Positions 1 through 9,755 of a stretch of DNA of 64,000 bases are shown here, piece by piece (position 1 is the first letter of the stretch; every line of letters starts with the position of its first letter). The stretch is from Heterohyrax brucei (taxonomy: Eukaryota > Chordata > Mammalia > Hyracoidea > Procaviidae): NCBI GenBank assembly GCA_028571685.1, contig CM053140.1, positions 59,464,201 to 59,528,200 on the forward strand, read 5' to 3'. Made by a program: the position numbers and the translations under genes. Under the pieces are notes generated by a model. That model searched no databases and was not told where the DNA came from. It saw only the letters and a program-made list of their open reading frames with translations.

Positions 1-840
1 ACTAAAAGAAACAGTCTTTGATGGTTACAAGAGAAGAGAGGGGTGGAGAGGGAAACACACTCAACAGATACTAGATAAGTGGTAATCTTGGTGAAGGGTA
101 AGACAGTACACAACACTGGAGAAGTCAGGAAAACTGGTACAGGACGAGGTCATGGAAGCTCCATAGATATATCCCAACTCCCTGAGGCACCAAGTTACTG
201 TGCTGAGGGCTGTGGGGATCATGGTTTCATGGAACATCTAGCTCAGTTGCCATAATACAGTTCATGAGGAAAATGTTCTACATTCTGCTTTGGTGAGTAG
301 CATCTGAAGTCTCAAAAGCCTGTGAACGGCCATCTAAGATATTTCTCTGGTTTCACTCCATCAGGAGCAAGGAAAAATGAAGAAAACTAAAGTCACAAGG
401 AAAAGATTAGTCCAAAGGACTAATGGACCACAACTACCACAGCTTTCACCAGACGGAGTCCAGTACGATGAGTGGTGCCGGGCTACCACCACTGATTGTT
501 GTGATAGGGATCACAATAGAGGGTTCTGGAGAGAGCTGAAGAAAAATGTAGAACAAAATTGAAACTTATAAACTAAGATAAGAAATACAGGCCTGACAGA
601 GACTGGAGAAACTCAGAGAGTATGGCCGCTGGACACCCTTTTAGCTCAGTAATGTAGTAACTCCTGAGATTCATCCTTTAGTCAAAGATTAGACATGGTG
701 AGAAAATGGAATGAGACTAAAGGGGGCACACCAGCCCAGGGACAAGGACTGGAAGGCAGGAAGGCGCAGGAAAACTGATACTAAAGAACCTCAGGTCAAG
801 AAGGGAGAGGGTTGACATGTCGTGGAGTTGGTAATTAACG
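1..840 (+). repeat. L1 3' UTR fragment (afrotherian L1)
   Basis: Non-coding 3' region of a LINE-1. It is recognised by internal comparison: the stretch around 285-345 ('ggtgagtagcatctgaag') and around 465-530 ('ctaccaccactgattgtt') matches, with substitutions, the 3' UTR of the better preserved L1 at 9756-11201 near 10545 and 10718. The left edge runs out of the window and the right edge is approximate. The 61-codon frame at 377-562 lies inside this UTR and is not a gene. More diverged than the 9.7-kb copy, so an older subfamily. Confidence 0.6.
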
Positions 841-917
841 TCACAAAAGAATGTGTGCTAACTAATTAATAAGATGCTGGTTTGCTCTATAAACAATCTA
901 AAGTACAATAAAATCAA

Positions 918-2160
918 GAAAGATGTACATCAGAGTGCATTCTTACACCCTACTTATCCAATCTGTCTGTTGAGCCAATAATCCAAGAAACCGAACTATA
1001 TGAAGAACACGGCATCAAGACTGGTGCAAGATTTATTAACAACCTGGGATGTGCAGGTGAAAGAACTTGATTTCTGAAAGTGAAGAAGACAAAGTATTCA
1101 CTGATGAAGAGCAAAGCCTACAGTCTTCAGTATGGGTTACACCTCAACATAAAGAAATCAAAAATCCTCACAAGTAGGCCAATAAGCAACATGATAAATG
1201 GAGAAAAGACTGAAGTTGTCAAGGCTTTCATTTTTTTTGTATCTATAGTCAGTTTGCCCATGGAAGCAGCAGTCAGGAAATCAAAGGAAGCATTACATTG
1301 GGCAAATCTGCAAAAGGCCTCTTTAAAGTGTTAAAAAGCAGCATGTCACTTGAATGACTAAGGTGCTTCTTACCCAAGCCAGGATGTTTTCAGTTGCCTC
1401 ATATGCATGTGAAAGCTGGACAATGAATAAGGAAGACGGAGGAACAGACACCTTTGAATCGCCCTGTTGGTGAAGAATACTGAATATACCATGGATTACC
1501 AGAACAAAGAAGAAATATCTGTTTGGAAGAAGTACAGCCAGAGTGCTCCTTGGAAGCAGTGTTTTAGTCAGCTACGGCTGCTCTAACAAAAATACCACAG
1601 AGTGGATGGCTTTAACAAAGGAAGTTTTATTCTTACACAGTCCGGTAGGCTACAAGTCCAAATTCAGGACGTCTGCTCCAGGGGAAGGCTTTCCTCCTTG
1701 TCCACTCTGGAGGAAAGTCTGGTATTGCATCAGTCTTTGTCCAGGGAGCATCTTAGCGCAGGAACCTCAGGTCTGAAGGACGTGCTTTTCTCCCAGTGCT
1801 GCTTTCTTGATGGTGTGAAGTTCCTGATTCTCAGCCCACTTCCCTTTCCTTTTATCTCTTGCAGGATGAAAGGATTAAGGGTGGGACAAGCCATAGTCCA
1901 GGGAAACTCCCTTTACATTGGAGCAGGGAGGTGATCCTATGAAGGGATTTACAGCCCACCCTAATCCTTTAACATACAGCATAAGAAAACCACAAAATGG
2001 AGGACAGTCACAAGATACTGGGAATTATGGCCCAGCCACATGGCTACACACATTTTTGGGGGGACACAATTCGATCCATGACAAGCAGGGATGCTGAGAC
2101 TTCATCTCCCATACTTCAGACATGTTATCAGAGGGGGACAGTCCCTGAAGAAGAACGTTC
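918..2160 (+). mobile_element. RTE-class LINE fragment, 3' part of the ORF, split by an LTR
   Basis: Part of an RTE (BovB-related) non-LTR retrotransposon, covering the region after the reverse transcriptase core. The 918-1559 part aligns with the complement of the 38.4-41.1 kb copy: for example the frame from 1080 contains LHLNIKKSKIL, like LHLNIRETKIF on the minus strand at 39.0 kb. The element is interrupted at 1559/2084 by a MaLR LTR and resumes at 2089 ('cttcagacatgttatcag') up to about 2160. Frameshifts and missing 5' and 3' ends make it dead. Edges are approximate. Confidence 0.75.
1560..2083 (-). mobile_element. Solo MaLR-type LTR with 5-bp target duplication
   Basis: A 524-bp solo LTR of the ERVL-MaLR type in minus orientation. 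It begins 'tgttttagtcag' and ends 'gatccatgaca' on the plus strand, and is flanked by the perfect 5-bp duplication agcag (1555-1559 and 2084-2088), as expected for this class. It lies inside the RTE fragment at 918-2160, so it is younger than that RTE. Related copies of the same LTR family occur at 4.6, 13.6, 14.7, 16.7, 18.1, 19.1, 41.7 and 49.0 kb. The 77- and 110-codon frames over it are chance. Confidence 0.85.
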
Positions 2161-2738
2161 AGCCTTCCTTATAAGGTTACATAAGTCTTGATTCTAAGTT
2201 CTGGACCTTATGGTTTTGAGTACTGTGTCCTGTTTATTCCTCTTCAAATCCAAAGGGAGGTGCTTAGGAAGAGAAGGTGATTCCTACAACCTCCCAACTC
2301 CTCTTAAAAATGTTGTCTGTCTCCCCTGAACAAGCTACAGGTCAGTCAGAGAAGTCCCTCCTTCTCCCCTCCCAACCCCTTGGGCAGTCCTCTTCCTCCA
2401 GGCTCTTCTCCTGCTTGGCAGTGTCCTTTTAGAGAGCGGCCCGATGCACACTGGGAACAGGCTGAGAAAGAGTCTGACTCAGCAGCGCTGAAAATACCCT
2501 ATCTCCTACCTCACCCAGACCCAGGAGGCTGATGGCGGAACAGAGAGCACCTCTCAGCAAACAGGCTCCCTGTCCTCGAGCTTACCTCTCGATGACGGAG
2601 AGAGAAACCAAACCAAGCCCAAACAATCATGACTGCAGCAGTTCCCTCTCATGAGGGCCTCTGTGTCCGAGTGGGACTGTGCTCCACAGGGCCTTCAGTG
2701 GCTGACCTTTCCAAATTAGACCCTCAGGGCTTTTTACT
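2161..2738. other. Unassigned sequence
   Basis: No gene or repeat family could be recognised here. The stretch contains C+T-rich plus-strand segments around 2280-2400 but no exon-like frame with credible splice sites. Confidence 0.4.
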
Positions 2739-2739
2739 C

Positions 2740-2815
2740 TAGGTACCTCTGGGTGACTTTGAACCAACAGCCTTTTGGTTAGTAACCTAGTGTTACCCAT
2801 TTGTACCCATCTAGA
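2740..2815 (-). repeat. AfroSINE head fragment
   Basis: Truncated minus-strand copy of the tRNA-derived head of an AfroSINE. The complement of 'gaaccaacagccttttggtt' is the SINE B-box region; compare the same motif at 56250 and 34240. The 3' tail is missing. Confidence 0.6.
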
Positions 2816-2866
2816 CTTCTGAAAGAGAAGTAAGGGGTGTAATCTTAGGGACCCTTAAAGGCACTC

Positions 2867-3043
2867 AGAAACTCTGGTGGCCTGGAGGTTAAGTGCTACA
2901 TCTGCTAATCAAAAGGTAGGTAGTTTGAATTTGCCAGATGCTCCTTGGAAAATCTATAGGGCCAGTTTTACTCTGTCCTATGGGGTCACTATGAGTCAGA
3001 ATCTATACAAGGGCAGTGAGTTTGGTTTTTGGTGGGTAAAGGC
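2867..3043 (+). repeat. AfroSINE
   Basis: Near full-length tRNA-derived SINE. It has the 'aactctggtggcctggaggt' start with an A-box-like 'ggttaagtgc', a degraded B box, the middle 'gctccttggaaaatctatag' and the tail 'gctatgagtcag'-like segment followed by 'gtttggtttttgg'. The 88-codon frame across it is chance. Confidence 0.9.
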
Positions 3044-3233
3044 ACTCCCATCATCTGTGCGAGGTAAGCATTGCCCTGCCACAGAGTTACCCCTCAGTCT
3101 GCTTGTCCAAGCTTCTAACAATGAAATCCACCGATACGCCTAACCAACTACCTACTCCATTTCGCCTGAGCCAAACCTGATAGAAGGAGGAAAACACAGA
3201 AATTACTACAACTTCTCCTCCAATACCATGTGC

Positions 3234-3275
3234 ACATATGCACGCATACACACAAACACATACACACATGCACAC
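3234..3275. repeat. CA-rich simple repeat
   Basis: Imperfect (CA)n run interrupted by 'tg' steps. It produces the Met/Cys/Val-rich minus-strand open frame at 3087-3275, which is not a gene. Confidence 0.8.
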
Positions 3276-3789
3276 GAGTCACGTGACCACCCCTGGCAGG
3301 AATTCTGAGTTCTCTTCAAGGAGGGGCTATTGAAATAGTATGAAAGGGTGCTTACAAGCACAAGGACAGACATGGGCCTTTGTCTCCGGGTGGGGGAGTA
3401 CCTGAGGGGATCTGGACGTGAAGGTGGGACTTGGCTGTCACTAAGGATGAGAGTGGACTTGAGGGAGGTATTGTGGCTCTTTCAAGACCTGTGTGTGATA
3501 TTCTCAGAACTCAGCACCACTGTGCCTGTGACCCACCCTTGATGATCATTTGACCCTCTGTCTAAGCGCCCCCACCTCAGGGAGCTCTGGGCCAATGGGG
3601 GTGGGGCAGAGAGCCCAGTCTTCTTTATCTGATTTTCAGATTATGATACCAAAAAATTAAATGTAAACTCTTTGCAGGGAGATAATTTTTCCTAATCACT
3701 CACTCACCCTGCTGCACACATCTCCACAACTTGATTACCTTTAATTAGATTAATTGGATGGAGAGCAACTTCTTTTCTGAGCACATGAA

Positions 3790-3955
3790 TCATCTCCAAG
3801 ATAGTCCCAATGTCCCAGAGACCAGCAAATGCCTGCCTGGATGAGACATCTGTCCTCCAAGTAGGAGGACTTTTCCAAGGTCACACCATAGGTAAGTGGA
3901 AGCTGGTTTGTCTGAGTGCCAAATCCACACTCTTAACCATCACACTGGGCAGGAG
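3790..3955 (-). repeat. MIR fragment
   Basis: Ancient MIR SINE in minus orientation. The plus strand reads 'ccaaggtcacaccatagg' then 'cacactcttaaccatcacac', the complement of the MIR tRNA-like head and core. Strongly diverged. Confidence 0.6.
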
Positions 3956-4638
3956 AGCACGAGAGTGTGATGTCACTTTAGTCACTTCTTCTGTGCTCTC
4001 CACTTGGGCATAAGATCCATGACTGTACTCTCCTCTGGTTATGGTGGTGAGGTCAGGGTCCAGGGAAGCCTGAGGAGGCTGAGTCAGGATGTGAACCTCC
4101 TACTGACAGTGAGTTGGCCTCTTGAAAACACTGCCCCCCACCCCCATGTCTCTAACTGCTTATCTTATGTATCTGAAATCACTATAAACAGAGGTCAGGG
4201 ATAATTCCAGGAAATCCAAGTCAGCAAAGTACCAAGGTATCTGGAAGAATGCTGAGGAGTTGCTGGCCAAGGCATTCAGAGAGACCCTGGCAGGGACAGA
4301 TTCACAGCAGGCATCGCAATGGCTGTAGGTCACCATCAGAGCCACGTTAGACACTGCCCGGCCCAGCCTCAGCAGGCTGCCACCCACCATGGCTTAGGAC
4401 GGTTGGCCCTACTTGCAGGTTTGCTGCCTGAGTGAGCCCTGGGTCAGCCCTGACCTGTAGCGGGAGACGGTGTGGGCTCTAGCTGTATATCCCGGGAGTT
4501 CAGCCCGAGTCTTGGACGCTGGGCTTCATTTCAGCCTCAGTGCCGAGTACCTTGCACAAACTGCCACTCGCCTCCCCCTGCAGCCCTCCCTGTGTTCCAC
4601 AATGATTGATTGAGTCCCCACCCTGTGCCAACATGCTA
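3956..4638. other. Unassigned sequence
   Basis: No family recognised. Short open frames on both strands (60-85 codons) have no recognisable protein similarity and no consistent splice structure. Confidence 0.4.
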
Positions 4639-4701
4639 CGTGTCTCAGTCATCTGTTGCTGAAAATACCACGGGTGGACGGCTTCAAGAAGAGAAATTTT
4701 A

Positions 4702-5243
4702 GGAGGTTTGACAGTTAAGTCCATGAACTTAATTGTCCTACGTGCTAGGTACTTCATTGCTGAATATCACTATGGTCACCTTTGAAGCACTCCCTTTGGG
4801 AAGCTATGCACTGACACCAGCACAATTCTGGAACTCTTTCTGGAAAGGCCATTGTGCATGGTGGCACTGTGGCAAGTTTGTGAACTTAATTGTTTAGCTG
4901 TCTGTGAGGGAGTTTTTAGCCAGTAAACAAATAACTGTACTGAAACACTCTCCCTACTCACCTGATCTGGCCCTCGATGACTTTTTTCTTTACCTGAAGA
5001 TAACAGAAATATTGAAAGGAAGATGTTTTGATGACATTTAGGACATCAAGGATAATAAACAACAGCTCTGATGGCCATTCCAGAAAAGGGATTCCAAAAT
5101 TGCTTTGAAGGGCAGACTAGGTGCTGACATCAGCGCATAGCTTCCCAAGGGGAGTACTTCGAAGGTGACCATGGTGATACTCAGCAATGAGGTATGTAGC
5201 GTGTTTTCTAGGATGACTTCACAAACTTCATTGGCAGTCCTTG
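4702..5243 (+). mobile_element. Internally deleted mariner (Tc1/mariner DNA transposon)
   Basis: A 542-bp non-autonomous mariner flanked by the TA target duplication (4700-4701 and 5244-5245). The two ends are long inverted repeats: the left end reads 'cattgctgaatatcac' then 'gggaagctatgcactgac', and the complement of the right end repeats these nearly exactly, so homology extends beyond 100 bp from each end. A remnant of the transposase C-terminal catalytic region is visible at about 4957-5007 (YSPDLALDDFFLYLK), corresponding to the third acidic residue of the DDD triad. Most of the transposase is deleted. The insertion target is a MaLR LTR. Confidence 0.85.
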
Positions 5244-5260
5244 TATTTTCATAATCCAGT

Positions 5261-5317
5261 AAGCTACAAGTCCATTGACAAGCTACAAGTCCATTGACAA
5301 GCTACAAGTCCATTTAA
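5261..5317. repeat. 19-bp tandem repeat, three copies
   Basis: The unit 'aagctacaagtccattgac' occurs at 5261-5279 and 5280-5298, with a third copy diverging at its end at 5299-5317. It is a local expansion of a segment normally single in the surrounding LTR family. Confidence 0.9.
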
Positions 5318-5631
5318 TATGAGAAATTATCACAGACCAGTAGGTTAAGAGTCCAGATTTGGCATGAGAGCATCCTGGTGCAAGAACCTGAGGTCCAAAG
5401 GACGAGCTCTGCTCTCAGATGGTGCGATGTTCTTGCCTCTCTCTGCTCACTTCTCTCCCTTGTGTCCCACAAGCTTGTAGCTTGAGTCCTGCCTCACCAA
5501 CACAGCTGCTGCCCATTCTCCCTCATCAACATCACAGAGGCAGGATTCACAAGATATGGGAAAAATGACTCAACACTGGGAAGCATGGCCCACACATATT
5601 TTGGAGGACACAATGCAATCCATGACACTGA

Positions 5632-6428
5632 GACAGTCACCTGCACCCTCTGGAAGAGCTGTTTTATCATGAGCTCACCGCCGACACCCTCAGGATGCTG
5701 GTGTCCCCTCCAGCCCTGTCTCATACCTTGACCGTTACACTCATGTACCTCCCACCCTGAGGTACCAGCACAGTATGTCCCTGTGCCTTCACACTTATGT
5801 TCTGAGACTGTCACACACACAACTTACAGACAACTACAACTTAAAGGCATACCCTAAGAAACCCTGTATGCAACCCCAGGGCACTCACACACATGCACAG
5901 ATGCTCGTGCACACCCTGCTTTCATGACGAGACACATCTGCAGGTTACCAGCTGGAAGTGCCGGGATTTCTCATCTATCAGTAATGCCAGGGCCAGGCTT
6001 CCACCCTCCACCACCTGGTACCAGCAAGCATCATCTGTTCCATGAAGAATTTAGCCATATGAGGACCAGTCTGGGAAGAGAAGAGAACAGAAGATCTGGA
6101 TCTGGAAGCTTAAAGATCGATTAATCCATGCCCTGTGGCTACAGTCGACACTGGGAATCATTTCTGGAAAGGGAACTGGCAAGTATACAGCCAGGAGGGC
6201 TGAAGTCCCCGGTGGAGTCTCAGGCTAGATTTGGCCCAACACTAGATGGAGGAAGTGGAGTGTCTAGAAAGGAGCACTAGAAGGGTTTTGAGAGTGAATA
6301 CAGCCTTAATACTTGGCACTCTGCTCCTTGTTCTGCCACTTTCTTTGCACAGCTGTGGCTACTCGACAGAGAGCTCCAGGCTCCAGGACTACCCTGGCAC
6401 CAGATGAGGATGAAGACAGAAGATTTGA
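5632..6428. other. Unassigned sequence
   Basis: Contains a short CA-rich patch near 5812-5910. No gene or repeat family was recognised with confidence. Confidence 0.4.
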
Positions 6429-6754
6429 AGAACTCCAGTGCAAGTGGGCCCTGGAGTCTGGCCTGGTTCTCAATTCAGCCACTGACTCACTGAAAGACCC
6501 CCAGCAGCTTCTCCATCTCTGGGCTCAGATTCTTCCTAAGCACATAGGCCCAGAGCCCCCTGTGGACTGGGCCCCGTGCTGGGAAATGAAGAGTTAAGCT
6601 TGAGCAGTGCTTCCTGGTTAGTGTTTAACTTGCAGTTTCTAAAGGCCACCAGGGGCCCCATGGAGCAAATATTTTCTCTCTTTATGGCACTGTAGCTGAT
6701 TAAGAATAGACCCACCTCCCAGGTGACATAGGAGAGAGGCCATCCTTTACCCAG
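6429..6754 (+). repeat. Left arm of a 326-bp inverted duplication
   Basis: This segment reappears in reverse complement at 7689-8014 with only about four mismatches in 326 positions and no gaps. It includes an old MIR-like stretch ('ctgactcactgaaagacc', 'cttctccatctctgggctc'). Because the right arm splits an RTE relic while the left arm does not, the left arm is the likely source. The open frames on both strands across the arm (6313-6597, 6536-6772) are mirrored in the other arm and are not supported as genes. Confidence 0.95.
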
Positions 6755-6995
6755 GATGATCACGTCTGGCAACTGGAATAACTTTCCCAGAGAAATGGGT
6801 GGAGATGGGGTTCTCTGTCAGCAGATCCCACCTGATTCTTCTGCAACACACCCTGGAGGAGTACAGACTGGGGCTTTGCTCAACGCAAGAGAGAGCTCCT
6901 AGTCTCAGTGGGCCACAGTAGACAGTCATTTGCCTTAATGTACGCTATTATCCCCACCCGCCCCCCCTTTTTTTAACCCGTCTGTTCCCTTGCTG

Positions 6996-7161
6996 GTAAC
7001 GCTGGTGGCCTAGTGATTAAGTGCTACATCTGCTAACCAAAAGGTTAGCAGTTCAAATCCACCAGGTGCTCCTTGGAAACTCTGTGAGGCAGTTCTACTC
7101 TGACCTATGGGGTTGCTATGAGTCAGAAGTGACTTGACAGCACTGGGTTTTTTTTTTTTGG
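6996..7161 (+). repeat. AfroSINE
   Basis: Full-length AfroSINE with A box region 'tagtgattaagtgc', B box region 'agcagttcaaatcc', and tail 'gctatgagtcagaagtgact' ending in a T-rich run. Flanked by 'cccttgctg' on the left and 'ctcttgctg' on the right, which reads as a target duplication. Confidence 0.95.
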
Positions 7162-7172
7162 TACTCTTGCTG

Positions 7173-7341
7173 GAAACACTAGTGGAGTACTGGTTAAGTG
7201 CTATGGCTGCTAATCAAAAGGTCAGCAGTTTGAGTTCACTGGGTGCCTCTTGGAAAGTCTATGGAGCAGTTCTACTCTGCCCTCTAGGGTTGCTATGAGT
7301 TGGAATTGACTAGATGGCAGTGGCTTGGTTTTTGGTTTGGT
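7173..7341 (+). repeat. AfroSINE, same target site as its neighbour
   Basis: A second full-length, independently diverged AfroSINE immediately downstream in the same orientation, with the tail 'gttggaattgactagatggc'. The 'cccttgctg' flank recurs after it (7342-7351), so the order is flank-SINE-flank-SINE-flank. Confidence 0.95.
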
Positions 7342-7454
7342 CCCCTTGCTGCTTGCAATCACCTTCTGTCAGTATAAGTTAGTTTACATTTTTGAGTGTT
7401 TTATAAACTAGAATTATAACATAGGTATTCTTCTCTGACTTCACAAACCCACCA

Positions 7455-8196
7455 TTGTCAGTTTGTTGTATTGCGATAGCTTGTGTGTTGCTGTGATGTT
7501 GGAAGCTGTGCCACTGGTGTGTCAAAAATTTGGTGGACAGGCTTCACTAGGAATTCTGGAGTAAGACTGACTAAGAAGGAAGGCCTGGTGATCTACTTCT
7601 GAAAATAAACCAACGAAAACCTTATGGATCATAAGTGAACACTGTCTGCCTGGCCTGCTGTGGACACATCATCTGGAGCGGTAAAATGCTGGGTAAAGGA
7701 TGGCCTCTCTTCTATGTCACCTGGGAGGTGGGTCTATTCTTAATCAGCTACAGTGCCATTAAGAGAGAAAATATTTGCTCCATGGGGCCCCTGGTGGCCT
7801 TTAGAAACTGCAAGTTAAACACTAACCAGGAAGCACTGCTCAAGCTTAACTCTTCATTTCCCAGCACGGGGCCCAGTCCACAGGGGGCTCTGGGCCTATG
7901 TGCTTAGGAAGAATCTGAGCCCAGAGATGGAGAAGCTGCTGGGGGTCTTTCAGTGAGCCAGTGGCTGAATTGAAAACCAGGCCAGACTCCAGGGCCCACT
8001 TGCACTGGAGTTCTGGTGAAGCAGAGGGCCAGTGAGGGTGAGGGAGGTGCTCAGTGTGGTGACTTGGTCGGCATAATAGACGCAGTGATGGAGCTGAACA
8101 TGGCAGTGATCGTGAGGGTGACATGGGACCAGTCAGTGTTTCATTCAGTTGTACATAGGCTGCCAGGAGCTGGAGTCAACTCTGTGGCAACCATCG
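7455..8196 (+). mobile_element. RTE-derived relic, 5' UTR joined to 3' end, split by inverted arm
   Basis: The part from about 7460 to 7655 matches the RTE 5' region seen again at 33.72 kb ('gctgtgatgttggaagctgt', 'cctggtgatctacttctga'). It passes directly into RTE 3' sequence ('ctgtggacacatcatctgg'), and after the inserted arm at 7689-8014 the 3' end continues at 8015-8196 ('gggaccagtcagtgtttc', 'gttgtacataggctgcc'). Nearly all of the endonuclease and reverse transcriptase coding region is missing. Confidence 0.7.
7689..8014 (-). repeat. Right arm of the inverted duplication
   Basis: Reverse complement of 6429-6754 at about 98.8% identity. Its outer junctions fall within RTE sequence; at the left junction 'ctgggtaaag' is shared by the arm and by what the RTE should carry, which suggests microhomology. 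The 273- and 279-bp open frames over it mirror those of the left arm. Confidence 0.95.
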
Positions 8197-8224
8197 ATCT
8201 AAGCTGCTGCCTCCCTTCTTCCTT

Positions 8225-8820
8225 TCCTCTCTCCATTCCTCCCCATCCGTCCATCCACCCACCCATCCATCCTTTCTATATTATTAGCTTGTTCCTTTTA
8301 ATTGGTGAGTAGTAGTCTGTTTTACGGATACATCACAATTTACCAATCCATTCACCTGCTGATGGACATTTGGGTAGTTTTCAGTTTGCGGTTATTATAA
8401 ATAAAACTGCTATGAACACTTCTGTACAAGTCTTTGTGTAAACTTATTTTTAAATTTATCTTGGGTAAATACTTCAGAGTATTTGACTGGACCATATGGT
8501 AGGTATACGTTTAACTTCTTAAGAAACTGCCAAACTGTTTTCCAAAGTGGCTGAACTGTTTATATTCCCACCTGCTCCACATCCTCCCCAACACTTGGTG
8601 CCTTTTCATATGCCTATTTGCCATCAGATCTGTGAAACTCTTTTGCCCATTTTTAAAATAGCGCTATTTTCTTCTTACTGAGTTTTGAGAGTTCTTTATT
8701 CTGGATAGAACAAGTCTTTTATTAGATGTATAATTTACAAATATTTTTTCCTAGTCTGTGGCATGCTTTTCAATCTATTATCAGTGTATTTTGAAACTCA
8801 GAAGGTTTTTGATTTAGTGG
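8225..8820 (-). mobile_element. Ancient L1 3' end
   Basis: Minus-oriented ancient L1. The plus strand reads 'gatggacatttgggtagttt' and 'ctgttttccaaagtggctg', the complement of the typical ORF2 end/3' UTR region of mammalian L1M elements. A short (CCAT)n-like stretch precedes it at 8238-8273. Confidence 0.8.
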
Positions 8821-8922
8821 GTTGTCTTTCTAACTTGGCTGCCTATTACGATAATTATGCTGCTTGTTTCTGATGGTTAAATGTTATTTGTTATTCTGGG
8901 ATCCTATTTCCCCTATAGCCAT

Positions 8923-9142
8923 GGAAACCCTGGTGGTGTAGTGGTTAAGTGCTATGTCTGCTCACCAAAAGGTCTGCAGTTCAAATCCTCCAGGTGCTCC
9001 CTGGAAACTCAATGGGGCAGTTTTACTCTGATCTATAGTGTCGCTGTGAACTGGAATTGACTCGGCAGCAGTGGGTTTGGTTTTATCATCCCTCATGCTA
9101 TGAGGTAGAATTGACTCAGTGGCAACAAGTTTGGTTTGGGTT
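8923..9142 (+). repeat. AfroSINE with an additional tail copy
   Basis: Full-length AfroSINE at 8923-9084 followed by 'tttatcatcc', then a partial copy of only the tail (9092-9142: 'aggtagaattgactcagtgg', 'gtttggtttgggttt') and again 'tttatcatcc'. The second tail is either a 5'-truncated second insertion or a tail duplication. Confidence 0.85.
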
Positions 9143-9732
9143 TATCATCCTCCACTACCAGGGAATCCAGTTCTGGAACTAAGCCTCTTAACATCGTCCT
9201 TGACCACAGAACTCAGCCATCACTGAATTTCTCAATGATGAGAAAGTTACCAGAACTTTCTGTATCACCTTAGTAAGTAAAGTACCCTTGAGGGCTCTCT
9301 GAGGAACATAGCTAACTGGTGGTTTTCCGTTTTCACACAGTAGACTTTTTCTAGCATGTCCACTCTTCTGAACCTTCTGACCCTTTCCTCCACAGTTGGC
9401 CACAGCCATTCTGGCAATGCAACTTCACTTAATGTTTTTCTTTGATTTTTCCAAGATTCATCACATCAACATGTCAGACCCATCTCCAGGCCCTTTTCAA
9501 CAATGTCAAATCTAGGGTTGCAGAGCAGTCCTCCTGTATAAAAAAATCACCTTATCTAGCTTTGCAGTCAGGCTTTCTTGATCCAGTATCCCTAGGACCT
9601 ACTTCTTCATCTATTTTCCAGTTTCCTGCTGGTACCCATAGCCAGGTCTTGCAGGTCCATTGATACATAATCTGTCTTCTCTCTTGGCAGGTCCACTACT
9701 TCTCTGGTTGGGCATGTTCTTAGATTTCAGCC
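9143..9732. other. Unassigned, possibly old repeat
   Basis: No family assigned. On the minus strand there is a 73-codon frame (9188-9409) rich in Lys, Gly and Ser with no recognisable relatives. Its content suggests a decayed repeat or retrovirus piece, but nothing specific can be shown. Confidence 0.3.
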
Positions 9733-9755
9733 TAGTTATGTCAAGAAATTTGGAA

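Larger units (their letters stand above)
4641..5627 (-). mobile_element. MaLR-type LTR split by a mariner
   Basis: Minus-oriented LTR of the same family as 1560-2083. The outer part is 4641-4701 ('tgtctcagtcatctgttg', 'gaaatttt') and the inner part resumes at 5244 ('tattttcataatccagt') and runs to 'ccatgaca' at 5627. Removing the mariner at 4702-5243 joins the two halves at a single TA, exactly as the undisturbed copies read. A 19-bp unit repeated three times lies within it at 5261-5317. Confidence 0.8.

Noticed and set aside
958-1334. 84-codon plus frame as a possible gene
   Set aside because: It is the C-terminal part of an RTE ORF, matching the minus-strand frame at 38840-39082.
6313-6597. 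94-codon frame, apparently conserved with 7846-8124 on the other strand
   Set aside because: The similarity is explained by the 326-bp inverted duplication at the DNA level; frames on both strands are equally conserved, so no coding selection is implied.
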